From Chitinophaga vietnamensis (lineage in GTDB: Bacteria; Bacteroidota; Bacteroidia; Chitinophagales; Chitinophagaceae), in NCBI RefSeq assembly GCF_902167635.1, contig NZ_CABHMS010000001.1, positions 248,001 through 312,000 on the forward strand: a DNA stretch of 64,000 nt, in the 5' to 3' direction. Below the pieces are notes generated by a model that saw nothing but the letters and a program-made list of their open reading frames with translations, had not been told where the DNA came from and did no database searches. This document shows, piece after piece, positions 8,293 to 16,529 of the stretch. A program made the position numbers and the translations under genes. Position 1 is the stretch's first letter. Each line of letters opens with the position of its first letter.

Positions 8293-9348
8293 TTACCATT
8301 CCGTTACACCCACTTCTACAATTGCATAAGGTTTTTGAGCAGATACGGATTGTAACAGCCTGTATGCTTTATCCAGCAAGTCTTTGGGGCTAGTGTAACT
8401 ATCGGTTTTCTTTTGCGGCCCGTAGGTGCTGATGCCTATCCAATCGATGTAATCATCGCCCGGATAATAATACGGGGCATCGTTCCACCAATCCTCCGGG
8501 GAGCCGGCGGCATCTATATGGAAAAACCAGGTGATATTATTTACTTGTGCTTGCCTGAAGAGGTCGATGATATGACGGAAGGCATCGCGGTAGATTTCCG
8601 GCCCGTCCGGGTACTTGGGGTCGCCGTATCCGTCGAGCGTGCCGCCGCCATTGTAAGCGCCGTTCCAGGGGAACCAGCTGCCATTTACTTCTGCGCCAAA
8701 TTCTACGAGGAGCGGGGCGCCATAGTTTTTTGCGGCGGTTGCCCAGGCTTTCAGGGCCGTATCGTGCTGCCCATGAATGATATCGATCAGATGCCATTGC
8801 GGATCAGGCTTGCCGGCTTCAAACCGGCTCCTGGGCATCATGCGTATAAAAGGGATCTTTCCGGCATTCCTGATGATATCCACTTCCTTTTGCGGGAAGG
8901 TAATGCCATTCAGCCAGTTATTGGAGAAATAAGCCCAGGCTATTTTTTTCCTGGCCAATGCCTCAAAATCCGCGATACCGCTGGCCGACACCTGGTCTTC
9001 CGTACCGCCAAAATTGGGAAAGGCAGCGTGATAGCGCTTGTCGGACGGTATACTCAGCTTTCCATTTGTAAAAGAACACTGCTCCGAAAAAAGCGGGCTG
9101 CTCACCTCCGCCTGGTATTGCTGAAGCGCCGCTTCGCTGGAATTGACGGCCAGAAGAGAACCGTCAAAATTTTCCTGCCACCAGCTGACCGCATGGATAC
9201 CAGGGTAATTGGAAGATGATAATGCCTGGAAATAATCCTTGATCCATTGTTGCTTGTTGGATGCTTGCGCGGATGCTGGCGCTGCTTCCTTGCTACATTG
9301 CAGTAACGGCAGGGAGATTAAAATTGCCAGCAGTGTTTTCTTGTTCAT
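8293..9348 (-). CDS. GH26-like glycoside hydrolase lipoprotein, probably C-terminally short
   Basis: A 351-residue protein from the ATG at 9348 (MNKKTLLAILIS), chosen because a lipoprotein signal with lipobox LPLLQC starts there; an upstream in-frame ATG would add 18 polar residues. It resembles GH26 endo-beta-mannanases/glucanases. LLVEFGAEVNGSWFPWNG carries the likely acid/base Glu, and AIVEVGVTEW at the very end carries the likely nucleophile Glu. GH26 enzymes normally continue for some tens of residues after the nucleophile strand to close the barrel, yet here a stop codon follows within seven residues. The protein may be inactive or the gene shortened. No operon partner is visible. Confidence 0.75.
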   Translation of the reverse strand: MNKKTLLAILISLPLLQCSKEAAPASAQASNKQQWIKDYFQALSSSNYPGIHAVSWWQENFDGSLLAVNSSEAALQQYQAEVSSPLFSEQCSFTNGKLSIPSDKRYHAAFPNFGGTEDQVSASGIADFEALARKKIAWAYFSNNWLNGITFPQKEVDIIRNAGKIPFIRMMPRSRFEAGKPDPQWHLIDIIHGQHDTALKAWATAAKNYGAPLLVEFGAEVNGSWFPWNGAYNGGGTLDGYGDPKYPDGPEIYRDAFRHIIDLFRQAQVNNITWFFHIDAAGSPEDWWNDAPYYYPGDDYIDWIGISTYGPQKKTDSYTSPKDLLDKAYRLLQSVSAQKPYAIVEVGVTEW

Positions 9349-9441
9349 TCGGTTTTGCTTTATCAGGAGGAGGGAATCGGGCCTTCGATGATAGAACAAC
9401 AAAGATGAATTTATTCCTACGCTTCGTCAAATTGAATGCAG

Positions 9442-9939
9442 TCATTGATGGTTTTTTAAAGATTGATTTTTAAGCGCCACAGCGGCGATCACCGCAATAA
9501 AAGATACGATCATCATCAGCGACCTGGTGTTGAAAGCAGCCACCACTTGCAGCTGTATCTCCCGCGCATTGGCTGGCAGCGCATGAAGATCCCAGCTTTG
9601 TATCAGGTGGTTGAGCGGATGGTTTACTGATAATGTAAAGACCAGATCCATCACAATGATCAACAGTGCCAAGAGCATGAGTAGCGCTGAAGGCCGTTGT
9701 TTATCTCTGAACAGCATGATTGTGCTGATCAGCAAGGATAATAAAAGTATCGGACCAAAAACCGGCATCCTCGCCGCCATATAGCTATCGACATTTTTCC
9801 AGTACTCCACAAACGCCACCGTGCTCATTTTGGTGATGGCAGGGTTGTTTCCGATAATGGTGAAGAAACCAGCTCCTGCATATAATCCGGACAGAAAAAT
9901 AGTGAGGCTTAGCAATAAGGCCAGAAATTTCTTGCGCAT
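9442..9939 (-). CDS. DUF1772-like integral membrane protein
   Basis: A 165-residue protein with four predicted transmembrane helices, starting at MRKKFLALLLSLTIFLSGLYAGAGFF. An upstream ATG at about 9978 would add a short Cys-containing leader and is less likely. The mix AGAGFF, FVEYWKNVDSYMAARMPVFG and VNHPLN, with a helix of SFIAVIAAVAL at the end, fits DUF1772 proteins (anthrone-oxygenase-like membrane family). The role here is unknown. It is divergent from an ArsR/SRPBCC operon with a shared 125-bp promoter region, so control by that ArsR is plausible. Confidence 0.65.
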   Translation of the reverse strand: MRKKFLALLLSLTIFLSGLYAGAGFFTIIGNNPAITKMSTVAFVEYWKNVDSYMAARMPVFGPILLLSLLISTIMLFRDKQRPSALLMLLALLIIVMDLVFTLSVNHPLNHLIQSWDLHALPANAREIQLQVVAAFNTRSLMMIVSFIAVIAAVALKNQSLKNHQ

Positions 9940-10037
9940 AGATTTAGATTTACGGGGAACAAAACATTTACATGCCATTAAAACTACACAAATTTTTTTC
10001 TTGAAAAGAAAAATTTGCGTAGCCAGATGGCAATACA

Positions 10038-10061
10038 TATATTTGTAGTCAAATAGCTACA
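10038..10061 (+). promoter_or_regulatory. Promoter and candidate ArsR operator
   Basis: TATATTTG at 10038-10045 is a perfect -7 element. Overlapping its 3' end is an imperfect dyad TGTAG-N8-CTACA (10044-10061), placed where a bound repressor would block transcription of the arsR-type gene starting at 10064. Confidence 0.55.
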
Positions 10062-10063
10062 CA

Positions 10064-10387
10064 ATGAATTTGAGACGAGACGTGTTCCAGGCCATCGCAG
10101 ACCCCACAAGAAGGGCCATATTGTTACTGGTGGCCTCGCAATCCATGACTGCAGGCGCCATCGCCGCCAACTTCGACACGGCCCGGCCCACCGTTTCAAA
10201 ACACCTGCAAATACTCACTGAATGCGAACTGCTGCAACAAGAGCAAAACGGAAGGGAGATCTATTATCATATCAATGCAAAGAAAATGAAGGAGGTGGCC
10301 GACTTCATTGAGCCATTCCGGAAAATGTGGGATGACAGATTTAATAAACTGGAATCCATCATGAAAAAATACAAATCAAAGAAATAG
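10064..10387 (+). CDS. ArsR-family transcriptional regulator
   Basis: A 107-residue winged-helix protein: [12 protein letters not shown], then the recognition helix region [18 protein letters not shown] and the wing [12 protein letters not shown]. No metal-binding Cys cluster is present, so it belongs to the metal-independent ArsR group that typically precedes SRPBCC (AHSA1) genes. It is the first gene of a three-gene operon with 6 bp to the next ORF and is likely autoregulated through the dyad overlapping its promoter. Confidence 0.9.
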   Translation: MNLRRDVFQAIADPTRRAILLLVASQSMTAGAIAANFDTARPTVSKHLQILTECELLQQEQNGREIYYHINAKKMKEVADFIEPFRKMWDDRFNKLESIMKKYKSKK

Positions 10388-10393
10388 CATCCC

Positions 10394-10867
10394 ATGGAAC
10401 CGAAAACAAAAATCAAAGCCGACAACGGCAAACAGGAACTGGTGATCACCAGGGAGTTTGAGCTGCCCGTGGACCTGCTGTTTAAAGCATATGTTGAGCC
10501 GGAAATCGTAGCCGAGTGGATGGGAACGAAAGTGCTGAAACTTGAAAGTAGAAAACACGGCAGCTACCAGCTTCAGACAAGCGACCCCAAAGGAAATGTT
10601 GCCTTTATTGCCAGTGGCGTGATCCACGAATTTATTCCGGATCAAAAGATCACCCGAACCTTCGAAATGGAGAAGATGTCTTTCGGCGTGCAGCTGGAGA
10701 TCCTCGTATTTGAGCGCCTGACCGACGACACCAGCCAGCTCACGATGCACGTGATATACGAATCTGCAGCGCAAAGAGACCAGGTACTGCAATTGCCCTT
10801 CGCTCAAGGCATCAATATGGCGCACAGCCGCTTACAGGATGTTGTACGTAAAAAATACAAGATATGA
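10394..10867 (+). CDS. SRPBCC/AHSA1-like protein
   Basis: A 157-residue START-like (helix-grip) protein. The N-terminal strand LVITREFELPVDLLFKAYVEPEIVAEWMG is the diagnostic opening of AHSA1-type SRPBCC domains, followed by GSYQLQTSDPKGNVAFIASGVIHEFIPDQKI. These proteins bind a small hydrophobic ligand; the ligand is unknown. Its pairing with a preceding ArsR gene is a very common arrangement. The stop codon overlaps the next start (ATGA). Confidence 0.85.
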   Translation: MEPKTKIKADNGKQELVITREFELPVDLLFKAYVEPEIVAEWMGTKVLKLESRKHGSYQLQTSDPKGNVAFIASGVIHEFIPDQKITRTFEMEKMSFGVQLEILVFERLTDDTSQLTMHVIYESAAQRDQVLQLPFAQGINMAHSRLQDVVRKKYKI

Positions 10868-11430
10868 GTAATAGTAAAAAGAAGTTGTCGACCGCACAAC
10901 GCGACGAACTGCTCAGCACATTGAAAGCCCGTTTTGAAAAACACATGAGCCGCCACAAAGGCCTGGAATGGGCTGCTATAGCAACAAAGCTGGCAGCGCA
11001 TGCGGAAAAACTCTGGTCGCTCCATGAAATGGAAAGAACCGGCGGCGAACCCGATGTAGTAGGGTACGATAAAAAGACTGATGCCTACCTGTTCTGCGAT
11101 TGCTCCGCAGAAACGCCCGCCGGCCGCCGGAACACCTGCTACGACCGGGAAGCGCTGGACGCCAGGAAAGAACACAAACCGGAAAACAATGCGGTGGACA
11201 TGGCCGCTGATATGGGCATTGAACTTTTAACGGAAGAGGAATACCGTGGCTTGCAGCAACTCGGCGCCTTCGATCTGAAAACATCGAGTTGGGTGAAAAC
11301 ACCTGCCGATATCAGAAAAGCCGGTGGCGCCCTCTTCTGCGACCGCCGCTACGGCCACGTATTCTTGTATCATAATGGCGCGCAATCTTATTATGCCGCC
11401 AGAGGCTTCCGCGGTGCATTAAAAGTGTAG
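10864..11430 (+). CDS. DUF4256 family protein
   Basis: A 188-residue cytosolic protein overlapping the previous gene by 4 bp, so it is translationally coupled. Features such as LEWAAIATKLAAHAEKLWSLHEMERTGGEPDVVG, FCDCSAETPAGRRNTCYDREAL and MAADMGIELLTEEEYRGLQ match DUF4256. The family has no known function. Its frequent company with ArsR/SRPBCC genes suggests a shared small-molecule response. Confidence 0.85.
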   Translation: MSNSKKKLSTAQRDELLSTLKARFEKHMSRHKGLEWAAIATKLAAHAEKLWSLHEMERTGGEPDVVGYDKKTDAYLFCDCSAETPAGRRNTCYDREALDARKEHKPENNAVDMAADMGIELLTEEEYRGLQQLGAFDLKTSSWVKTPADIRKAGGALFCDRRYGHVFLYHNGAQSYYAARGFRGALKV

Positions 11431-11451
11431 CGTCGCTGTCTGACAAAATAA

Positions 11452-11472
11452 CCGGTTGACTCGTTCAACCGG
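11452..11472 (+). terminator. Hairpin terminator after the ArsR operon
   Basis: Stem CCGGTTGA/TCAACCGG with loop CTCGT, followed by AAAATATTTTTAT, 22 bp after the DUF4256 stop. Confidence 0.65.
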
Positions 11473-11604
11473 AAAATATTTTTATCTCCGGATACTCCTG
11501 TTTAAATGAATATTTTTCCCGCTCTTTCTCCTCATCTTCCATCCTCATTTTTCATCTACAAGATAAAAAAGAGGCCGTTTTTTTCTAGCCACCGATCCCA
11601 AAAA

Positions 11605-11696
11605 GTACTCAACCGTCATAAATGGTAGTCGTCCGTCATATTGCGTAGTTGTACATAGTAAGGCGTTGAAAACCATAGCATAATGATCTAATATTG
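11605..11696 (+). promoter_or_regulatory. Direct repeats (candidate LytTR sites) and promoter of the TonB-receptor operon
   Basis: A 16-nt direct repeat, GTACTCAACCGTCATA (11605-11620) and GTAGTCGTCCGTCATA (11625-11640), matches at 12 of 16 positions with a 20-bp period. Its core CCGTCATA resembles the TTCGTCAYAA repeats before the biosynthetic operon at 16036-16067. A TTG at 11666-11668 and TAATATTG at 11689-11696, with a 20-nt gap, form a plausible -33/-7 pair downstream. LytTR proteins typically bind two direct repeats about two helical turns apart. Confidence 0.6.
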
Positions 11697-11735
11697 GTAA
11701 AGAATCGACAACGGTTTTTTACTTAAAACAGCATT

Positions 11736-13892
11736 ATGCGATTAAAAATTACCACTACCATCGTCATTATACTGTGCTCACTGACCGCCTTCAGTCAGCA
11801 CTGGATCAGCGGCGTTGTTACCAACTCCGCGGGCAAGCCTGTTGAGGGCGCGAATGTATTTATTATGGGCACCATTGAAGGCGCCTCTACAGATAAAGAC
11901 GGCAAATTCAAATTCTCCACTGCTCAACAGGAAATGATCACCCTGGGCGTTAGTTATATCGGGTATAAAGATTATAAACTTACTGCCAAGGTGGCGGATA
12001 TGGCTAATCTCTCCATTGTGTTGTCTGCCCAGGATAAAAGCCTTAATGAAGTAGTGATCCGCGCCAGTTCATTCAGCCTTGGAAAAACCAGGACCCTCGA
12101 AAAGATGGATGCCCTGGACGTAGTGATGACCGGCAGCTCCAACGGAGATATCTATGGCGCCTTACAATCGCTACCCGGTACGCAGAAGGTGGGCGAAGAT
12201 GGAAAGCTCTACATCAGAGGAGGTGAAAACAGGGAAACGCAGACCTTTATCGACGGCATGCACGTACTGATGCCTTATACCAGCACAGCGCAGAACATGC
12301 CCTCAAGGGGCCGCTTCTCTCCCTTCCTGTTTGATGGGATCAACTTTTCGCTGGGCGGTTATGAATCCGAATATGGCCAGGCGCTTTCTGCTGTATTGCC
12401 AATGGATACCAAAGAAGTAGCATCCGGTACGAAGCTCGGCGTCAATGTTTCGCCCCTGAGCATAGGAGGAGGCGGAACTGTTGCCTTCAAGAAAAGTTCT
12501 TTATCTGCCAACCTTATTTATACTGACCTGACCCTGTATAATAAAGTATTCCCCGATGCCTATACCTGGAAAAGGCCCTACCAGAGCCTGTCGGCAGAAG
12601 CGCAGTACCGTGCCGCCTTCGGTACCACCGGCATATTTAAATTATATACCGGCTACGACAGAACCTTCTTCATCAGAACATTTGCAGATACCCTGAATCA
12701 TGTTCCCCAAAGGGATTTCAACCTGAACCAGGACAACTATTATATTAATGCCACTGTAAAATCCCAGACTAAAAAGAAATATCATCTCTTTCTGGGCGCC
12801 GCATTTTCTTACGTGAATAACCGCTATGCGAATGCAAATTTTCAAAATGATGAATACCGTCAATCAGAAAATGAATGGCATATAAAAGCAAAAGTGGATA
12901 AAAGTGTTTCGCGCATCTACAAGATCAGCGCTGGTATGGAAACGTACCTGAAAGGCTACCAAAGCCGCTACCAGGATACATTGAGCCGGCGCCTGCAAGA
13001 TCAGCATCTCAATTACCAGCTGTATGCCGCCTATCTCGATAACCAGTTCAGGATTGTGCACGGATTGTATGGCAATGTTTCAGGCCGACTGGAATATGCA
13101 GGGTTTAACCAGGCCTGGAATGTATCGCCGCGTTTTTCACTGAACTATATTGCCGACAAATTCCAGGTATCCGCCATCTATGGCAAGTATTATCAGACCC
13201 CCGACAATACTGTGCTGGTGGCCAATCACAGCGATTTGAAACAGGAGCTGGCCACCCATTACATCCTGGGTGCTTCTTATGATTTCAAAGGCAAGCTGGT
13301 AAAAGCAGAATTTTATTATAAAGATTATGATCACCTGCACCTTCTGCGGGAGAACGTTTATAATTCCGCCGGATACGGTAGCAGCAGTGGTTTTGACCTG
13401 TACCTGTCAGACGAAACATCTATCAAAAACCTGAAGTACAACGTATCCTATTCTTACAATGATTCAAAAAGATTGTACAATAATTTCCTGGTGGCTTCCA
13501 CGCCTTTGTTTGCAACAAAGCACAATGCCCGCATGTCTGTACGGTATTTGTTTTCATCGCTCAATACATATGTAGGGATATCTAACACCTTTGCCAGTGG
13601 AAGGCCTTACATCAATCCCAATATCAATAGTGATGTTAACTCCACGGATAAATATTATTACAGCCTGGATGTGAACATGACTTTTTTGCTAAGCAAGAAA
13701 GTGATCCTCTATACTTCTGCCAGTAACATTACCGGCAGAAACAATACCTACGGCTACACCTACGCTGCCCAACCCGATAAAGACGGCATCTACAGAGGGA
13801 CGCCCGTTACCGCATCACGCAATACCTTTTTCTATATAGGTCTATTTATATCACTTAAAAATAACTCAGCTTATGATGTTTCAAATTTTTAA
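11736..13892 (+). CDS. TonB-dependent outer-membrane receptor
   Basis: A 718-residue receptor. After a signal peptide (MRLKITTTIVIILCSLTAFSQ) comes a carboxypeptidase-like regulatory domain (ISGVVTNSAGKPVEGANVF, GKFKFSTAQQEMI). A TonB-box-like stretch SLNEVVIRASSF and a plug domain (YGALQSLPGTQKVGEDGKLYIRGGE) follow, then a barrel ending in an aromatic-rich strand. It is much smaller than SusC receptors and has no SusD partner, so it more likely imports a small ligand than a glycan. It heads an operon with a DUF2141 gene (20-bp overlap) and a secreted protein. Its promoter shares direct repeats with the peptide operon beyond the LytTR gene. Confidence 0.88.
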   Translation: MRLKITTTIVIILCSLTAFSQHWISGVVTNSAGKPVEGANVFIMGTIEGASTDKDGKFKFSTAQQEMITLGVSYIGYKDYKLTAKVADMANLSIVLSAQDKSLNEVVIRASSFSLGKTRTLEKMDALDVVMTGSSNGDIYGALQSLPGTQKVGEDGKLYIRGGENRETQTFIDGMHVLMPYTSTAQNMPSRGRFSPFLFDGINFSLGGYESEYGQALSAVLPMDTKEVASGTKLGVNVSPLSIGGGGTVAFKKSSLSANLIYTDLTLYNKVFPDAYTWKRPYQSLSAEAQYRAAFGTTGIFKLYTGYDRTFFIRTFADTLNHVPQRDFNLNQDNYYINATVKSQTKKKYHLFLGAAFSYVNNRYANANFQNDEYRQSENEWHIKAKVDKSVSRIYKISAGMETYLKGYQSRYQDTLSRRLQDQHLNYQLYAAYLDNQFRIVHGLYGNVSGRLEYAGFNQAWNVSPRFSLNYIADKFQVSAIYGKYYQTPDNTVLVANHSDLKQELATHYILGASYDFKGKLVKAEFYYKDYDHLHLLRENVYNSAGYGSSSGFDLYLSDETSIKNLKYNVSYSYNDSKRLYNNFLVASTPLFATKHNARMSVRYLFSSLNTYVGISNTFASGRPYINPNINSDVNSTDKYYYSLDVNMTFLLSKKVILYTSASNITGRNNTYGYTYAAQPDKDGIYRGTPVTASRNTFFYIGLFISLKNNSAYDVSNF

Positions 13893-14292
13893 AATGCTGG
13901 CTATCGCCCAGCTGTTGTTCGCAACAAATTTACCGCCCGACAAAACTTACCGGCTGGAATTGAATGTACACAACATCATGATCAGCAAGGGCAAGATTTA
14001 TGTGGCCATCTACAACAATGAGAAGGAATTTATGAAGAATCCTTACCTGAAGAAATCCGTTCCTGTAGAGCATTTCATGTCGGAGAAGATCGTATTTGAT
14101 AACCTGCCGGAAGGAGATTATTGCGTGACCATTTACCAGGATCTGAATGAAAATGCAAAGCTGGACAAAACGCTGAACATGCCCACAGAGCCTTACGGAT
14201 TGTCCAATAATCCTAATGCCTTCCCTACTTACGAAAACACCAGGTTTCATATCAATAAAGACACTGCAATCAGAATTAAACTTAAAAATTAA
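13873..14292 (+). CDS. DUF2141 family protein
   Basis: A 139-residue exported protein. The core LNVHNIMISKGKIYVAIYNNEKEFM, then FDNLPEGDYCVTIYQDLNENAKLDKTLNMPTEPYGLSNN, is the signature of DUF2141, a beta-sandwich family found in Bacteroidota beside TonB receptors. The first 20 residues are hydrophobic and may be a signal peptide. It overlaps the receptor gene by 20 bp, so the two are translated together. The function is unknown; an envelope role alongside the receptor is inferred. Confidence 0.82.
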   Translation: MMFQIFKMLAIAQLLFATNLPPDKTYRLELNVHNIMISKGKIYVAIYNNEKEFMKNPYLKKSVPVEHFMSEKIVFDNLPEGDYCVTIYQDLNENAKLDKTLNMPTEPYGLSNNPNAFPTYENTRFHINKDTAIRIKLKN

Positions 14293-14297
14293 AACAC

Positions 14298-14981
14298 ATG
14301 AAAAGAATAATGCAAAGCCTCGCAGCCATCGTGCTGCTCCTGTCAGTTCACTTCGCCCATGCACAAACACCACAGGTAAAGCTGGACGAAAATATGGTTC
14401 CCTGTCAGAACCTCCTGAAACAGATCTTGTCCAAAACCAGGCAGATCAAGGATATCAGCGAGTTGTACAACAGCGTGAATGAATTAAAAAGAGTAGGAAA
14501 GATGTATCCGGCAGAATGGTTGCCGGACTACTACACTTCCCTGTTCGACATGAAGCTGGCACTCAGCGGTAAAGCCGACAAAAAAGATGACCTGCTGAAA
14601 GAAGCAAAAGAAAAAATAGATGCGCTCAGCAAGAATGCGGGCGCCAATGCTTCCGAAGTGGCCACCTTATCCGGCTATTACTACTATGTGATGATTGCCC
14701 TGAACCCGGAAACCAATGGGCAAAAGTATTACAAGGATGTGATCAGCAACTATCAGAAGGCGATCAACCTGGATGGTAAAAACCCGCGTCCACAGCTGCT
14801 CCTGGCCATCTTCCAAAATAATATGGCTTCCTTTATGAAAGAAAAAGACAATAATTTCTGCGCTAACCTGAAGAAACTGGAAACCGCTTTCAGTGAATTT
14901 ACGCCCAAAAGCGAAGTAGATCCCAGCTGGGGAATGGGTGAGCTGAAGAATGCACAGCGAACTTCCTGCGCCCAACAATAA
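14298..14981 (+). CDS. Secreted hypothetical protein, TPR-like helices
   Basis: A 227-residue protein with a clear signal peptide (MKRIMQSLAAIVLLLSVHFAHAQ). The mature part is helical. A segment near residues 150-175 (YKDVISNYQKAINLDGKNPRPQLLLAIFQ) looks like a tetratricopeptide repeat, which would suggest a protein-interaction scaffold in the periplasm. Two Cys residues (near the mature start and the C-terminus, TSCAQQ) could form a disulfide. It is last in the TonB-receptor operon, 5 bp after the DUF2141 gene, and is followed by a strong terminator. I do not recognise the family. Confidence 0.65.
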   Translation: MKRIMQSLAAIVLLLSVHFAHAQTPQVKLDENMVPCQNLLKQILSKTRQIKDISELYNSVNELKRVGKMYPAEWLPDYYTSLFDMKLALSGKADKKDDLLKEAKEKIDALSKNAGANASEVATLSGYYYYVMIALNPETNGQKYYKDVISNYQKAINLDGKNPRPQLLLAIFQNNMASFMKEKDNNFCANLKKLETAFSEFTPKSEVDPSWGMGELKNAQRTSCAQQ

Positions 14982-14998
14982 TTATCTCGAAAATTTTT

Positions 14999-15046
14999 AC
15001 AAGCAGAAGCCCGAAGCAGGTACGCCTGTTTCGGGCTTCTGCTTGT
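14999..15046. terminator. Bidirectional terminator between convergent genes
   Basis: A 22-bp stem with one G-T pair and loop TACG (arms 14999-15020 and 15025-15046) between the receptor operon and the converging LytTR gene. Confidence 0.85.
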
Positions 15047-15052
15047 TGGCAT

Positions 15053-15922
15053 TTAGTGTATGATCTTCTGAAACGCCGGCGCGAAGTTCCTGGAAACCGG
15101 AATAGGATTTTCGTAATCCTTCAGAATAATTTTATAACCGTTTGAATTGCCTTGTGCTGTTTTTATCTTGCTCAGGTTTACCATGAATGAACGGTGACAC
15201 CTGAAAATTGAAGCCTCATCGATCTCGTCCAGTATAGCCGTTAGCGTATTTCGTATGATGCGGGTAGTTACGTGGCCATCTTCCATGTAATAAACATGGA
15301 TATGATTTTTTACCACCTCCAGAAAAAGAAAATCATGGATAGCAATAGAGAAAGGTTTGTCTGTCGTGTTCAGTGAAGGGAACAGCAATTGCTTGTTGGT
15401 ATCAGTTTCTACTAGTGTTTCGTCACTTTGAATGATCTTGCTCAAATTATTTTTCAGTGTACGGTTGTACCTGATCATGATGATGGTAATGATGGGCAAC
15501 ATACCAACGGCAGCCGTCAGAAATAAAATATACAACATGCCTTCCAGCTTGGTAATCGTGTCTGCCACCAGGAATGACTGCGAATCGCCGATTAAAAAAA
15601 GAAAAATAAATCCATTGAAGAAAGAAATGAACAGTAATACGAACAGGATATATCCTATTTCGCTGAGGATCGTCCATCTTTTGTGATTTTTCTTTAAGAT
15701 CCTGCCCTTTAATACATAGTTACAGATAATTAAACAGATAAATGTAGCGGCGCCAAAGCATAAAGCGCCCACAATCTTGTTTTTTTCATAGTTCACAAAC
15801 CCGAATGGCTTGTATAAATAGATAATAAGGGCGATGGCAAGGCTAATAATGAGGATACTTTTGAATTTGATGGTGTCAAACGGGTACTTTCTGCTCAACA
15901 GACTTAAGATTTGGCTTAGCAT
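15053..15922 (-). CDS. Membrane-bound LytTR-domain transcriptional regulator
   Basis: A 289-residue protein. The first half has four transmembrane helices (for example IKFKSILIISLAIALIIYLY, IVGALCFGAATFICLIICN, a third near residue 100 and a fourth near 135). The C-terminal 100 residues form a LytTR DNA-binding domain (FLFLEVVKNHIHVYYMEDG, ILDEIDEASIFRCHRSFMVNLSKI, NPIPVSRNF). There is no receiver or kinase domain, so it is a one-component sensor at the inner membrane. It lies between two operons whose promoters carry similar direct repeats and is divergent from the peptide operon. It is the likely regulator of both. The signal it senses is unknown; the peptide product is one candidate. Confidence 0.88.
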   Translation of the reverse strand: MLSQILSLLSRKYPFDTIKFKSILIISLAIALIIYLYKPFGFVNYEKNKIVGALCFGAATFICLIICNYVLKGRILKKNHKRWTILSEIGYILFVLLFISFFNGFIFLFLIGDSQSFLVADTITKLEGMLYILFLTAAVGMLPIITIIMIRYNRTLKNNLSKIIQSDETLVETDTNKQLLFPSLNTTDKPFSIAIHDFLFLEVVKNHIHVYYMEDGHVTTRIIRNTLTAILDEIDEASIFRCHRSFMVNLSKIKTAQGNSNGYKIILKDYENPIPVSRNFAPAFQKIIH

Positions 15923-16035
15923 ATGGGATCAAAGGTTTAGTATATAGGAACAAACACTGCTGTTAAGATAATATATTTTGATTGGAAAATACGTAATTCA
16001 TCCTATAAACTATCAGCTCATAAAACAGCGCAGAC

Positions 16036-16102
16036 GTTCGTCACAAACTCCTAGTTGTTCGTCATAAGGTATTGTTTTTCAGTTATTTGCATTGGATATT
16101 TG
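16036..16102 (+). promoter_or_regulatory. LytTR-type direct repeats and promoter of the peptide operon
   Basis: GTTCGTCACAA (16036-16046) and GTTCGTCATAA (16057-16067) are 10/11 identical direct repeats exactly 21 bp apart, two helical turns. TTG at 16072-16074 and GATATTTG at 16095-16102 (one base off TAnnTTTG at each of the first two positions) with a 20-nt gap form a weak -33/-7 pair. The repeats end 4 bp upstream of the -33 element, the position expected for a class II activator helping a poor promoter. Confidence 0.65.
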
Positions 16103-16121
16103 CTTCATAATCGTTCAGCAA

Positions 16122-16529
16122 ATGAAAACAAAAAACGATACCGGAATCTCTTCAGTTTTTTATCGGGTCACACAAGGTGAGGCCAGGTTAGAAACATTAA
16201 TTAATCAGGTTAATAGTACCGCCTTACCTGCCGCCGAGAAATATGCTTACCAGGCATTTTGTTGCGCCATGCTGGCAAAAAGCACCAGTGGCATGTTGCA
16301 GAAAGGTAAATATATACAGCAGTATGGTGTTTTCATTGAAAAAGCAATGGCGATTAAAAATACCTGCTATGAAGCCCGCCTGTTCCGCTTCCTCGTTGAG
16401 CAAAAACTGGAACATGTCAAGTTTACCAGTCATATAGAACAGGACCGCAGCTTTTTGCAGGATCAGGTGAATCATGTGCAGGACGACTATTTAAAGGAGT
16501 TGACGTTTAAAGCACTGGAAAATGAATAA
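16122..16529 (+). CDS. Small hypothetical protein heading the biosynthetic operon
   Basis: A 135-residue protein from the ATG at 16122 (MKTKNDTGISS); an upstream TTG in frame overlaps the promoter. It is all-helical by appearance: AYQAFCCAMLAKSTSG, LQKGKYIQQYGVFIEKAM, then CYEARLFRFLVEQKL and IEQDRSFLQDQVN. The pattern (AK, a Leu/Tyr helix, ExRxLRF, IExDRxFL) resembles a small Bacteroidota protein of unknown function that I associate with acyl-biosynthesis gene clusters, but I cannot name it. It overlaps the AMP-ligase gene by 8 bp, so it is coupled to it. Confidence 0.65.
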   Translation: MKTKNDTGISSVFYRVTQGEARLETLINQVNSTALPAAEKYAYQAFCCAMLAKSTSGMLQKGKYIQQYGVFIEKAMAIKNTCYEARLFRFLVEQKLEHVKFTSHIEQDRSFLQDQVNHVQDDYLKELTFKALENE

